From Bacillota bacterium (GTDB lineage: Bacteria > Sysuimicrobiota > Sysuimicrobiia > Sysuimicrobiales > Segetimicrobiaceae): a DNA stretch of 64,000 nucleotides. Positions 1 to 9,851 of this stretch are shown piece by piece. Both the position numbers and the translations under genes were made by a program. Below the pieces are notes generated by a model, which saw only the letters and a program-made list of their open reading frames with translations, was not told where the DNA came from and did no database searches. Position 1 is the stretch's first letter. Each line of letters begins with the position of its first letter. The DNA lies in the NCBI GenBank assembly GCA_021324295.1, contig JAJPJJ010000126.1, positions 97,670 through 161,669 on the forward strand. Reading direction: 5' to 3'.

Positions 1-695
1 TTCGCCTCCGATGTCGTGAGCGGGAAGAACAGGTCCGTGACCTTGAAGTCGTCCGCGGGCCACGCGCGCGGGCCCTCGATGCGCCAGCGGTCGGCCCCGA
101 GGCGGTCCACGACCAGGAGCCCCTTGGACGAGGTGATCCGCACCTTCTGCACGTCCGCGTTCGCGAAGTCGGCGAGCGTCTTCTGGCGGAGGTCGGTCGC
201 GGACTTGGACAGCGTGTCCTTGATCGAGCTGTCCAGGAGGTACACCGAGGAGCCCGGGACGAGGCGCGCGTAGACCGCGGTGGCCACGGGCGAGGGCTTC
301 CCCACCTGCAGGGTGACCGTGCGGCCGCCGGACGCGCGCAGTGTGACCTGCGCGACCGGCCGGTCGAGGCCATAGCTGGACAGGTCCGAGCCCGCCCCTC
401 CGAGCGTCCGCTGCGGCACGAGGCCGGTCAGAGCGTCGAGCAGGTCGCTCACCGAGAAGGAGGCAGCCGGCACTTGGACCGGCTGCGTGAGCTCCCAGTG
501 GGTCGCGTCCCGCCGGGCGAGCTCCACGCGCCCCTTGGCGCTGTCCAGGGTGACCCCCGTGATCTGGTCCTTCGAGAGCTGGATCAGGTGCTTGGCCTGC
601 TCCGCCCGCTGCGCCATCGGGCGATCCACGGCAAAGATGTAGGCGGCGACGAGCGCGACGATGACGGCGAGCGCCATCGTGATGCGGGGACTCAT
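1..695 (-). CDS. DUF4340 domain-containing protein (C-terminus runs off the window edge)
   Basis: Minus-strand reading from ATG at 695: MSPRITMALAVIVALVAAYIFAVDRPMAQRAEQAKHLIQLSKDQI...; N-terminal TM plus DUF4340-like pattern; adjacent to GldG-like gene. Confidence 0.75.
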   Translation of the reverse strand, partial: MSPRITMALAVIVALVAAYIFAVDRPMAQRAEQAKHLIQLSKDQITGVTLDSAKGRVELARRDATHWELTQPVQVPAASFSVSDLLDALTGLVPQRTLGGAGSDLSSYGLDRPVAQVTLRASGGRTVTLQVGKPSPVATAVYARLVPGSSVYLLDSSIKDTLSKSATDLRQKTLADFANADVQKVRITSSKGLLVVDRLGADRWRIEGPRAWPADDFKVTDLFFPLTTSEA

Positions 696-2117
696 CTACA
701 GGCTGCGCCTCCGCAGGTACACCGATCCGCCGAGCACGAGCAGCGCGACCGGCAGGACGATGACGCCACCCAGGAACAGCATCCGTGCCTGCTGGCCGGT
801 GATGATGAACGGGTCGAACGGGGAGACCCGCGGCGCGATGCTCACGAGGTTGCCGGACTGGGTGAGCCACGCCACCGTGCTCGTGAACAGATCCCGGTTC
901 CCAACCAGGCCGATGTAGGTGTTCCGGACGAAGCCGCTGTTGCCGAAGACCACCGCGGAGCCCTTCGGAGCGGGCGCCGCGGCCGGGGCCGGCTTCTTCG
1001 ACGGGGCCGCCGCCCTGGAGGCCCCCCCCGCGGCCGGCGGCGGCGAGGAGGTGGAGCCGGCGGGCGGGTTGGGGACGACCTCGACCGCGAGCACCGCGGG
1101 TCCCTTGCGGTCGACGCCCGGTTGGAACCGGACGTCCTTGGCGTCGAGGTTGACCTTCACGTAGCTGGCCTCCGAGCTCTTCACGACCGGCGTGATCGTG
1201 ACGCCCTGCGGCTTGGCCTCCGGCTCGAGCGGCGTGCTCACCGGGAACGCCGTCGCGAGCGTGAAGCTCTGCGTGATGTCGTTGTACGGGTACTGCGTGA
1301 CGATCGGAACGGCGAAGTCCCCGCCGAGCAACCGGGACACCGGGTCGATCACGAGCCCGCCGGGCGCCTTCACGTGGAACGCCGAGGCCACCCAGGCCCG
1401 GACGCCGGCCGGCGTCTGGGGGTCGATCATGACGAGCAGCTTCCCGCCGCCCTGGTAGTACCGGGTCAGGACATCCTGCTCCTGGGGCAGCAGATCCTTC
1501 GTCGGCGAGGGGACGATGACCGCAGCGGCGTCCTCGGGCACCCGGCCTTCCTTCACGAGGAACAGCGCCTTGACCTCGAAGCCCTTCCCGGTGAGCGCCT
1601 GCTTGGCCGTGCCCATGCCCGCGCGTGTGAAGTCGTCGAGCGGGATCTCGCCTTCGCCCTGCAGGACGTACACGGTCTTCTTGGCGGTCTGCAGCACGTG
1701 CAACAGGCCGTTGGTCAGCGCGTCCTCGGTCCCGTCGTCCACCGTGTACGACGCCGGACCTCGCTGGAGGACGATCTGGCCGTAGGAGGTGACCTTGTAC
1801 TTCTGGGCCTCCGTGGGGTTCCGGTCGGGGTCCACGATCCGGTACTGAAAGTCCTTGGAGTAGTATTGGTACGTGGCCAGCAGATCCCGGTACCGGGCGC
1901 TGGCGTCGGCGCTGGGGAACGCGATCGCCTGCACGGGCCCCGGCAGCGTCCGCAGGACCTTGATCGTCTGCGGGGCGAGCGAGTGCTCCCGGGTCGCTGT
2001 GAGATCCCAGCGGACGTGGTGCTCCGCCGCGAGGTAGTTGAGCCCCGCGAGCAGCGCCGCGACGAGGGCGGCGGAGATCAACGCGTTGGTCGCGAGCAGC
2101 GTGTTCCGGCGCCTCAT
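696..2117 (-). CDS. GldG-family ABC-type transport auxiliary protein
   Basis: 473-aa ORF with N-terminal TM, GldG-like domain and C-terminal TM (MLFLGGVIVLPVALLVLGGSVYLRRRSL); syntenic with ABC permease and ATPase. Confidence 0.85.
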   Translation of the reverse strand: MRRRNTLLATNALISAALVAALLAGLNYLAAEHHVRWDLTATREHSLAPQTIKVLRTLPGPVQAIAFPSADASARYRDLLATYQYYSKDFQYRIVDPDRNPTEAQKYKVTSYGQIVLQRGPASYTVDDGTEDALTNGLLHVLQTAKKTVYVLQGEGEIPLDDFTRAGMGTAKQALTGKGFEVKALFLVKEGRVPEDAAAVIVPSPTKDLLPQEQDVLTRYYQGGGKLLVMIDPQTPAGVRAWVASAFHVKAPGGLVIDPVSRLLGGDFAVPIVTQYPYNDITQSFTLATAFPVSTPLEPEAKPQGVTITPVVKSSEASYVKVNLDAKDVRFQPGVDRKGPAVLAVEVVPNPPAGSTSSPPPAAGGASRAAAPSKKPAPAAAPAPKGSAVVFGNSGFVRNTYIGLVGNRDLFTSTVAWLTQSGNLVSIAPRVSPFDPFIITGQQARMLFLGGVIVLPVALLVLGGSVYLRRRSL

Positions 2118-2121
2118 CCGC

Positions 2122-2883
2122 CTACCTCCACTTCCGCGACTCGAGGGCGAGCGTGCCCAGGAAGAGGAAGAACCCGGCGAGGCTCAGGAAGAACAGCACG
2201 TCCTGGGTGTCGATCACCCCGCCCGCGAGATTCGTGAAGTGCGTGGAGAACGAGAGCGCCGACAGGACCTGCTGCACGGTGGATCCGGAGGCCTGCTGCG
2301 CAAACCCGAGCACCCAGAACAGCAGGAGCAGCGCGAACCCGATCGCCGCCGAGACGATCTGGTTCTCGTTGAGCGTCGACGCGAAGAGCCCGATCGCGAG
2401 GAAGGCCCCGCCGAGGAGCAGCATCCCGATGTACAGCGACGCGAGGAGGCCCCAGTCGAGCCTCCCGATCACGGCGAGGCTCAGCGGCATGTACACGCTG
2501 ACGGCCAGGAGGACCAGGACCAGGACCAGGGCGGCCAGGTACTTGCCGAGGATGATGCCGGTGCTCGTGACCGGCGAGGTCGCAAGCAGCTCCATCGTGC
2601 GCGTCCGATCTTCCTCGGAGACCAGCCGCATCGTCAGCACCGGCACAAGCAGGATCAGCACGAAGCTCGTGTCCTGGTAGAGGGGGCTGAAGATGATCCG
2701 CGTCGGGTTGAAGTCCGGCGGGGGCGTCCCCTGCAGTTGCAGCACCTGCGTCGTGTACACGCCGACGAGCGAGAAGAACAGGAACCCCGTGACGAGGAAG
2801 AACATCGCCAGCGCCACATAGGCGATCGGTGAGCTGAAGAGTTGCTTGAGCTCCTTGCGGGCGATGATGACGGCGCCGCTCAT
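2122..2883 (-). CDS. ABC transporter permease (GldF-like, ABC-2 family)
   Basis: MSGAVIIARKELKQLFSSPIAYVALAMFFLVTGFLFFSL...; multiple TM segments; start overlaps the end of the ATPase gene. Confidence 0.88.
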   Translation of the reverse strand: MSGAVIIARKELKQLFSSPIAYVALAMFFLVTGFLFFSLVGVYTTQVLQLQGTPPPDFNPTRIIFSPLYQDTSFVLILLVPVLTMRLVSEEDRTRTMELLATSPVTSTGIILGKYLAALVLVLVLLAVSVYMPLSLAVIGRLDWGLLASLYIGMLLLGGAFLAIGLFASTLNENQIVSAAIGFALLLLFWVLGFAQQASGSTVQQVLSALSFSTHFTNLAGGVIDTQDVLFFLSLAGFFLFLGTLALESRKWR

Positions 2884-3872
2884 GCCTGTGTCCCCGTCCC
2901 CGGCGCTCTCCCGCGCGCCGGGATGTCCGCGCCGTCCGCGGCCGCCGGCGGCTCTTCGTGCGTCACAAGCTTGAGGAACACATCCTCCAGGCTCATCGCG
3001 ACCGGCCGCAGCTCGAGCAGGCCGCAGCCGGCCTCGACGACCACGCGCGCGACCTGCTCCCGGACATCCTGCCCGAGCGCCGCCTCGACGACGAGCGCCC
3101 CGTCGCCTGCGGGCGTGACGTGGAGCACGCCGGGGATCCGGCCGAGGCGTCCCGCGAGCTCCCCCGCCGCGCGGGCGATGCGCACCAGCGTCTTCTCGGA
3201 GTTCCGCAGGCGCGCGGCGAGCTGTTCGTAGGTATCGACGGCGACGATCGTGCCGTCGTTGATGATGATGACGCGGTCGCACACCGCCGTGGCCTCCGGC
3301 AGGATATGCGTGCTGAGGATGACGGTGTGGCCGCCGCGCAGGCCCTTGATCACGTTGCGGATCTCCACGATCTGCCTCGGATCCATCGCGGAGGTGGGCT
3401 CGTCGAGGATCAACACCGGCGGGTCGTGGACGATCGCGTGCGCCAGGCCGACGCGCTGGCGGTAGCCCTTGGAGAGGTTGCGGACGAGCCGGTCCGCGAC
3501 GTCGGTCACCCCGCACAGGGTCATCGCCCGGTCCACCGCGTCGGGGATCCGCCGCCGTTCGACCTGCTTCAGGCGCGCGACGAAGGCGAGGTACTCGCGG
3601 GTCGTGAAGTCATCGTAGAGCGGCGCGACCTCGGGCAGGTAGCCGAGATGCCGCTTGGCATCGAGCGGCCGCTCCACGACATCGTAGCCGGCGACGGTCG
3701 CCCGGCCGGAGGTGGGGGCGAGGAACCCTGTGAGGATCCTCATCGTGGTTGTCTTGCCGGCCCCGTTGGGGCCCAGGAACCCGAGGATCTCCCCCTCCCG
3801 GGCTTGGAACGAGACGTCGCGAATGGCCCAGCGCTCTCCGTAGCTGCGGGAGAGCGAGTCGGCCTGGATCAC
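2880..3872 (-). CDS. ABC transporter ATP-binding protein (GldA-like)
   Basis: Walker A GPNGAGKTT, signature LSKGYRQRVGLA, Walker B VLILDEP. Confidence 0.95.
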   Translation of the reverse strand: MIQADSLSRSYGERWAIRDVSFQAREGEILGFLGPNGAGKTTTMRILTGFLAPTSGRATVAGYDVVERPLDAKRHLGYLPEVAPLYDDFTTREYLAFVARLKQVERRRIPDAVDRAMTLCGVTDVADRLVRNLSKGYRQRVGLAHAIVHDPPVLILDEPTSAMDPRQIVEIRNVIKGLRGGHTVILSTHILPEATAVCDRVIIINDGTIVAVDTYEQLAARLRNSEKTLVRIARAAGELAGRLGRIPGVLHVTPAGDGALVVEAALGQDVREQVARVVVEAGCGLLELRPVAMSLEDVFLKLVTHEEPPAAADGADIPARGRAPGTGTQA

Positions 3873-4035
3873 ACGTGACCACTCCCTTCCACGCGGACAG
3901 CCTCTATCCTAATCACTGGCTCGGAGGGGCGCAAGACCGTACCCCGCCGCGGCCGCTCCCGGATTCCGGCGCGATCCTGAAGGGAGTTCCCGCGCAGCCC
4001 GCGAACTGCTTGCGCGACACATCGGACAGCATACG

Positions 4036-5670
4036 ATGCGCCGCAGCCACGCCGGGTCACTCCTGATCGCCGCCGCTCTCGTCCTCTCCGGCCTCGGCCC
4101 CGCCGCCGCCCGCGCCGACGCCGGCAGCGCCGCCTGCTCCCACCGGAAGGCCTCGGGCACGCCCCCCCGGCTGGCCCTGTGGATGGAGCCGGGGGCCAAC
4201 CTCGTGGCCCTCAGCACGCGGGAGGGCGTCCGCAGCGCGCTCGACCGCGCGCGCGCCGCCGGCGTCGATACGGTGATGCCGGAGGCGAAGAACGCGTGGG
4301 GGTTCGTCACATACCCGAGCGCGTTCGCGCCGACGATCGACACCTCGCCGATCCCGCACAGCGCGCCGCCGGCGTACCCGCCGCCATCGCAGTGGTATCC
4401 GCGCGATTACGACATGCTCGGCACGATCGTCGCGGAAGCCCACGCCCGGGGCCTCTGCGTGGATGCCGCCGTGAACACGTTCGGCGAGGGATTCACCCCG
4501 CTCCGCGCCGGCCCCGCGTTCACCCACCCCGAGTGGCAGGCGACGGCGTACCTGGCGACACGCCGCGTGCTGGCCCCTTCCGGAGACTCCTACGCGCTCG
4601 CCGGCGTGGATGTTCCACGCGAGGAGGACGCGCTGGTCCTCTACACCCCGGCGAGCGGGACGGAGGCGCCGACCTCACGGTGGGGCGTCGACGTCGCGGT
4701 CTCGGGCGGCACCGTCGTCGACGTCCGAGACCGCGCCGGGGCCGCCGCCGATCCAGGCCCGGCCGCGATCCCGCGCGGCGGGTACGTCCTGTCAGGCAAC
4801 GGCCAGGCGGGCGCCTGGCTGCTGCGGGCGCTGCCGGCGGGCGCGAGGGTGACGATCGGCCCGGTCGAGACGCGCATGGCGCCATCCTCAGCCCACAGCA
4901 TCTTCGCGTTCGCCAGCCCGGCGGATCCCCGCGTGTGGAACTACGAGCTCGGCGTCGTGTACGAGATCCTCGCGCGTTACGACGTCGACGGGATCATCCT
5001 GGACCGGACACGCTACCAGGACCTCAGCGAGGACTTCTCAGACCTGAGCCGGGCCGCGTTCGAGCGGTTCATCGGCCATCCCGTGGCGCACTGGCCGGAC
5101 GATATCTACACCTATGTCCCCCGGGGGTACTGGGTCGCCCGGCGTCCCGGCCCGCTGTACCGCCAGTGGCTGGGCTACCGGGCACACACGATCATGTCCT
5201 ACACCCGGGCCGTCACGCATCTGGTACGCGCGCTCCGGCCGCGCGTCGCCGTGGCGATGTACGTCGGGGCGTGGTACCCGGTGTACTACGAGGAAGGCTC
5301 CAACTGGGCGAGCCCCGACGTCCACCCGCCGTACGACTGGATCGGGGAGCGGTGGGTGCGCGCCGGCCAGGCGCCGCTGCTTGACTACCTGATGATCGGC
5401 CTGTACTACCGGCCGGTGACGATCTGGGAGGCGATCCGCGGCCACCACCATGCCGAGATCAGCGTCCAGGGCGGGGCCGCACTGGGCCTCTCCCTCGTGC
5501 ACGGGGATACGCCGCTCGTGGGAGCCCTCCTCGTCTCCCTCTACGACGGCGCTCCTGCCAGGCTGACTCGCGCGATCCGCGTGTCGAGCGGCCTCACGCG
5601 CGGCACGATGCTGTTCGACCTGATCTACCTCGACAGCGACCATCTCTGGGGGGCGATCCCGAAGCCGTAG
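4036..5670 (+). CDS. Secreted family-10-like glycosyl hydrolase / putative alpha-amylase-fold protein
   Basis: 544-aa ORF with signal peptide; (beta/alpha)8-like segments (VDGIILDRTRYQDLSEDFSDLSRAAFERF). Confidence 0.65.
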   Translation: MRRSHAGSLLIAAALVLSGLGPAAARADAGSAACSHRKASGTPPRLALWMEPGANLVALSTREGVRSALDRARAAGVDTVMPEAKNAWGFVTYPSAFAPTIDTSPIPHSAPPAYPPPSQWYPRDYDMLGTIVAEAHARGLCVDAAVNTFGEGFTPLRAGPAFTHPEWQATAYLATRRVLAPSGDSYALAGVDVPREEDALVLYTPASGTEAPTSRWGVDVAVSGGTVVDVRDRAGAAADPGPAAIPRGGYVLSGNGQAGAWLLRALPAGARVTIGPVETRMAPSSAHSIFAFASPADPRVWNYELGVVYEILARYDVDGIILDRTRYQDLSEDFSDLSRAAFERFIGHPVAHWPDDIYTYVPRGYWVARRPGPLYRQWLGYRAHTIMSYTRAVTHLVRALRPRVAVAMYVGAWYPVYYEEGSNWASPDVHPPYDWIGERWVRAGQAPLLDYLMIGLYYRPVTIWEAIRGHHHAEISVQGGAALGLSLVHGDTPLVGALLVSLYDGAPARLTRAIRVSSGLTRGTMLFDLIYLDSDHLWGAIPKP

Positions 5671-5706
5671 CGCTGAGGCGCGGCGCCGCCGACGGGACGG
5701 GGCACG

Positions 5707-5740
5707 CGAGGGGCCCCGCGCGAACGCGCGGGGCCCCTCG
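5707..5740 (+). terminator. Intrinsic terminator-like hairpin
   Basis: cgaggggccccgcgc-gaac-gcgcggggcccctcg, about 15 bp perfect stem, followed by tcccttccctt, 37 nt after the hydrolase stop. Confidence 0.75.
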
Positions 5741-6168
5741 TCCCTTCCCTTGTCCTCTATGCCTTCTGTGCGGCGGCTCCCTCGGGACCTGCGAGCGCAA
5801 AGGAAGCCGTACTCGGGATCTCCCGCCGCACCGTCGTCAACCAGCTGGGCCGCAGCCCGATGGCAGACCGGTGCGCGACTGCTACCCGGCTATCACCTCG
5901 GAGCGCGGATACTGGTGGCAGGTCGGACGGTACAGCGCAGAGCGTCTACCATTATAGGCCATCCGCATCACCTCCTTCCGTACTGGCCCCATCATCCCTC
6001 CGGCACCTGCGCGTGTCAAGAGCGTAGTGCGCCGCACGCGACGCTCGTCCGCGGACGGCGCCAGCATCCACCGCAAAAACCTGCGCATCGCCGCCAGCCC
6101 GGCGGCCTTGGGGCAGACATCCGGCGCGAGACGAGCGCGGGGCCGGCTGCCCGGCCCCGCGTGCTCAC

Positions 6169-6594
6169 CTATCGTTTCCCGTTTCGCCGGCCGTTCGTCT
6201 TGCGCTTGGAGCGGCTCCGCAGCCAGGCCGCGATCTCCTCGCGGGTCATCCCCCCGCGCGCCACGGCCGTGATGAACTCCAACACCTCCGGCGGCGGGCT
6301 CAGCACGAGGCGGTAACCCGCGCCCTCGAGGAACAACCGCGTGGCCTCGAGCGCCGTCCGCTTGTTGCCGTCGTGGAAGACCTGATCCCGGACGAGACGA
6401 TCGAGGTAGAACGCGGCCATATCCCAGACGGTCGGCTGCGGGCGCAGGGCGATTCTCGTCTGGACGTAGTTGACCAGCGACTCCAGGCTCGGTGGATAGA
6501 CGACGTTCTGCTCACCGGCCAGGTAGAGCCCTCCGGTGGCGCGGATCATCCGCTGGTTCACAGTCTTGAGCTGGTCCGCGGTCAGGTACTTCAT
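6169..6594 (-). CDS. Fic/Doc-family (death-on-curing) protein, putative toxin
   Basis: MKYLTADQLKTVNQRMI...VRDQVFHDGNKRTALEATRLFLEGAGYRL; Doc-type Fic core DGNKRTA. Confidence 0.88.
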   Translation of the reverse strand: MKYLTADQLKTVNQRMIRATGGLYLAGEQNVVYPPSLESLVNYVQTRIALRPQPTVWDMAAFYLDRLVRDQVFHDGNKRTALEATRLFLEGAGYRLVLSPPPEVLEFITAVARGGMTREEIAAWLRSRSKRKTNGRRNGKR

Positions 6595-6863
6595 CGTCGG
6601 GCCAGCGCCTCCCAGAGCGCGCGGTGATCCCGCAGGCTGCGCTCGAGGCTACCGAGGAACAGCCGTTCGCCGAGGGGCTCCGGCGCGGGCAGAGGACGGG
6701 TCGGCTTCCGCGCTCCCGTTGAGCGGGACCGCACGACCCTCACGCGGCCACGCGCGCGAGGCGATCTCCTGGGCCGTGGGGCGGATTTGGCCCCGGCGAC
6801 CTTCGAACCGGCCATCGTCGCCCTGGTCCGCCGAAGACTCGTGCTCGTGGACCTCCGCGCCAT
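6591..6863 (-). CDS. Hypothetical small basic protein, putative antitoxin partner
   Basis: ORF overlaps the Doc start by 4 nt, typical TA operon layout; N-terminus uncertain (an internal ATG is possible). Confidence 0.45.
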   Translation of the reverse strand: MARRSTSTSLRRTRATMAGSKVAGAKSAPRPRRSPRARGRVRVVRSRSTGARKPTRPLPAPEPLGERLFLGSLERSLRDHRALWEALARR

Positions 6864-7124
6864 CTGTCCGTCGCTCCTCGATTTAATCTAGCATGCATAT
6901 CAAGGGAGGCGCAACACTCCCGAAGCACGGGTCGCGCGCCTGATTTGAGCCGACGACCGTGGGATGCGCGTGCAAGGTCGGAAAGACGTCATTAATGAGT
7001 GAGTATTCATTCGGTGAAGCTCGCTCTCCCGCACTACAGGGGAGTCGGCACAATGAATGGCGCCGGGCCGATCGGCCCGGCGCCCTCGAAACCGGCTATG
7101 GGCTACAGGTATGAGTCGTTCGTC

Positions 7125-7328
7125 CTACCCTACTACCCTCACGTTCTGAGCCTGCGGACCCTTCTGTCCCTGGGTGATCTCGAACTCGACGATTTGCCCT
7201 TCCTCGAGGTTGCGGAATCCCTCGCCGGCGATGCCGGTATAATGAACAAACACGTCCTTGCCTTCCTCCGGGGTAATGAATCCGTAGCCCTTCTCCCGGT
7301 TGAACCACTTCACCGTACCCTTCGGCAT
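7125..7328 (-). CDS. Cold-shock protein (CspA family)
   Basis: [33 protein letters not shown]...; RNP1 KGYGFI and RNP2 VFVHY; GGAGG upstream of ATG. Confidence 0.97.
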   Translation of the reverse strand: MPKGTVKWFNREKGYGFITPEEGKDVFVHYTGIAGEGFRNLEEGQIVEFEITQGQKGPQAQNVRVVG

Positions 7329-7384
7329 ACTCTCTTCCTTCCTCCCCTGGGGCAAGCTGCCCACGTCAAGTCGTCCCCCTATTA

Positions 7385-8584
7385 CTACGGGGTCGAACCC
7401 GAATCCTGCCTGCCCCGACCCCCGCCCCCGGGGCCCCCGGGAGGCCTGCCGGGCGTCCCGGCGCGCGGCGTCCTGGTCGCAACGGGCGCGGGGTCCTCGT
7501 CTCCGGGCTGTGAGCCCGGATCGCCTGGATCCCAGGTCTCCCAGCCCGCGGGCAGACGGTCGTTGGCTACGAGCTCGGCTATCGCGTCGCCGACGAGCGG
7601 CGCGAGCGTCACCGCATGGGCCGCTACCGCCGCATAGACCCCGTCCTCCACCCGGCCGACGACCAGCGGACGCCCCGCGGGGAGGAGCCGCACCCCGGCG
7701 ATCGCGCGGATCACGCGCGCTTCGCTCACCGATGGCACCGTGGCGACCGCGCTGCGGGCGAGCTGTTCCATCTCCTCGGGAGACACCCCCGGGCCTGCTC
7801 CCGTATCGCCGGCGTCCGACTCGATGACCACTTCCCCGGTGAGCTGCTGCCACGCTCGCGCGAGCACGTGTCGCAACAGGGGAGGATGCTTCCCCGTGAC
7901 CAGCACGAGCCGACGGATCCGGCGGAGGGGCAGCACAACGCCGAGCTGGCGGCCGACGTCGGCCACGCCGTGCCCGGAGGCGAGCACGAGGCGCCGGACC
8001 TGCGTCTCTCCGCGGGCGGTCCGCACAAGGAAGCCGCCGCCGCGGGGCTCCACCACGAAGTGCCGGCAGTAGAGGACCAGCCCGCTCCCGAGCCGTCGCG
8101 AGGTCGAGAGGAGCCGCCGGATCAGGAGGAACGGGTTGACGGACCCATCGTGAGGCGAGTAGACGGCGCCCAACACCGCAGGCGAGAGCGCCGGCTCCCG
8201 CCGCAGGGCCTCCTCACGCGAGAGCCAGCGCACCGGCAGGCCCATCGCCGCGTGGCGTTCGACCACCTGCGAGCCGGCCGCGACCTGGTCCTCCGTCAAG
8301 GCCGGGGCGAGCCCGCCGGCCCTGAGGTACTCGACCGGACCGATCTCCTCCTGGAGGGCGGGGAAGCGGTCGGCGCCGCGCCGGCACAGCGCTGCGTACT
8401 GGGCCGGGGCGTCCACGTGCGCGCGCACCGGCGCGGAGATCGTATCGGGCGCCTCGCCCCCAACCCCGCTCTCGTCGAGCACCACGCTCGCAATCCGCCG
8501 CTTGGCCAGAGCGTAGGCGATCGCGGACCCCAGGATGCCAGCGCCGACGATCCCGACCTCGTATCCGCCCGGCCGATCAGGCAT
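7385..8584 (-). CDS. FAD-dependent oxidoreductase, DAO family (HcnC/OoxB-like)
   Basis: N-terminal [32 protein letters not shown]-like C-terminus. Confidence 0.88.
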   Translation of the reverse strand: MPDRPGGYEVGIVGAGILGSAIAYALAKRRIASVVLDESGVGGEAPDTISAPVRAHVDAPAQYAALCRRGADRFPALQEEIGPVEYLRAGGLAPALTEDQVAAGSQVVERHAAMGLPVRWLSREEALRREPALSPAVLGAVYSPHDGSVNPFLLIRRLLSTSRRLGSGLVLYCRHFVVEPRGGGFLVRTARGETQVRRLVLASGHGVADVGRQLGVVLPLRRIRRLVLVTGKHPPLLRHVLARAWQQLTGEVVIESDAGDTGAGPGVSPEEMEQLARSAVATVPSVSEARVIRAIAGVRLLPAGRPLVVGRVEDGVYAAVAAHAVTLAPLVGDAIAELVANDRLPAGWETWDPGDPGSQPGDEDPAPVATRTPRAGTPGRPPGGPGGGGRGRQDSGSTP

Positions 8585-9851
8585 GACCCGCTGGGGCCGG
8601 CGCGCCAGAGTGGGCGAGCGCCGAGATGGGGACCGGCCGCACCGGCGGCGTCACCGACGGCAGCGGCAGCCGGCCGATCGGCACGCCGAGCGCGCCGCCC
8701 AGCCACCTGAGCACCGGCTCCCCGCATCGGCGCCACCGGCAGACGCCCATCCCGCAACGCGTCCATCGGGCGAGGTCGTCGGGGGCCCTCGCGTCCTCGG
8801 CCACGGCGGCCGCAAGCGCGGAGACCGTCACGCCCTCGCAGGGACAGATCACCGTCTCGCCGGGCACGTCCAGCGTCTCCATGACGTCGAGGGGCACGGC
8901 GCCGAGCATCAGGGCCTCCCGCGCGCGCCCGGGCATCGGATACGAGGCGGCGGCCAGCCGGCGCCTGGACTCTTCGATCTTTGCCTGGGCATCGGCCAGC
9001 AGCCCGAGCGCCTGCAACGCGTAGCGCGCGGCGAGACGGCCCGTCTCGGCCGCCGCGCGGGGACTGTCCACGCCCGCTGCGTCGCCGGCGACGTAGAGCT
9101 GCGGCGTCGGACCGTGCAGCGCGAACCGCGGGTCGTAGCGCGGCACGGTCCCCCCGAGGCGCGGCTCGTAGGTACAGGGGCAGCCCGCGAGGCGCGCCAG
9201 CTCGACGAGCGGGACCCGCGGAGACTCCACGCAGAGCATCCGGCACTCGTGCACGGCGCCGTCCGTCAGCACGATGCGCTCGAGCACCTCACCGCCCTCG
9301 GCTGCGGCGAGGGCCCCGGCGTGGTGCGGGATACCCTCCGACGCTCCGGAGGGCCGGGCGGGGCCGACGGTCGCGACGGCGACCCCTCGGTCGGCGAGGC
9401 GGGTCGCGAGCCCACCGGCCTCGGCGCCCCCGGTGACGATCACCGGGCCGGTGCCGGACCCAATGCGGCCGCCCCGGACGGCCTCCCACCCGGCTTCAAC
9501 CGTCATCACCCCGTCGAGCGTCCAGCCCGGGAACGGCAGCATCGTCTCCCGGGCGCCGGTCGCGAGGATCACCGCGTCGGCGGTGACGATCTCCGTGCGG
9601 TCGCCGCGCAGCACCGCGAGCGCGCGGCCGAACAGCCCCCAGACCGGGCTGCTGCGCCAGACGTCGACGCCACCGAGGTCGCGCATCAGCCCTTCGGTGA
9701 GGCCGCGGGCGCCGGGCACGATCATGGCGCGCCCCCCCAGTGCCGGGCGCTCCTCGATCAGCAGGGCGCGGGCTCCGGCCGCGTGCGCCTCCCCCGCCGC
9801 GGCGAGCCCGGCGGGGCCGGCCCCGACGATCGCCACCTGATACCGGCTCAT
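8577..9851 (-). CDS. FAD/NAD(P)-binding oxidoreductase with C-terminal BFD-like [2Fe-2S] domain (HcnB/OoxA-like)
   Basis: MSRYQVAIVGAGPAGLAAAGEA...; C-terminal CPCEGVT...RCGMGVCRWRRCG; overlaps both neighbours. Confidence 0.87.
   Translation of the reverse strand: MSRYQVAIVGAGPAGLAAAGEAHAAGARALLIEERPALGGRAMIVPGARGLTEGLMRDLGGVDVWRSSPVWGLFGRALAVLRGDRTEIVTADAVILATGARETMLPFPGWTLDGVMTVEAGWEAVRGGRIGSGTGPVIVTGGAEAGGLATRLADRGVAVATVGPARPSGASEGIPHHAGALAAAEGGEVLERIVLTDGAVHECRMLCVESPRVPLVELARLAGCPCTYEPRLGGTVPRYDPRFALHGPTPQLYVAGDAAGVDSPRAAAETGRLAARYALQALGLLADAQAKIEESRRRLAAASYPMPGRAREALMLGAVPLDVMETLDVPGETVICPCEGVTVSALAAAVAEDARAPDDLARWTRCGMGVCRWRRCGEPVLRWLGGALGVPIGRLPLPSVTPPVRPVPISALAHSGAPAPAGHA

Noticed and set aside
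474-2237. 587-aa plus-strand ORF (and other long ORFs antisense to real genes, e.g. 18133-21210, 31280-33697, 38744-41608, 56865-59597)
   Set aside because: Arg/Gly/Pro/Ala-rich low-complexity translations with no domains, exactly antisense to well-supported genes; an artefact of very high GC suppressing stop codons.
5790-5860. HTH-like fragment in plus frame (KEAVLGISRRTVVNQLGRS)
   Set aside because: Isolated fragment without start or gene context; could be chance or an old remnant.
5882-6088. Small minus-strand ORF with a strong AAGGAGGTGAT Shine-Dalgarno (MRMAYNGRRSALYRPTCHQYPRSEVIAG)
   Set aside because: The RBS is good, but the peptide is very short, no homology is recognised and coding capacity cannot be argued from sequence alone.
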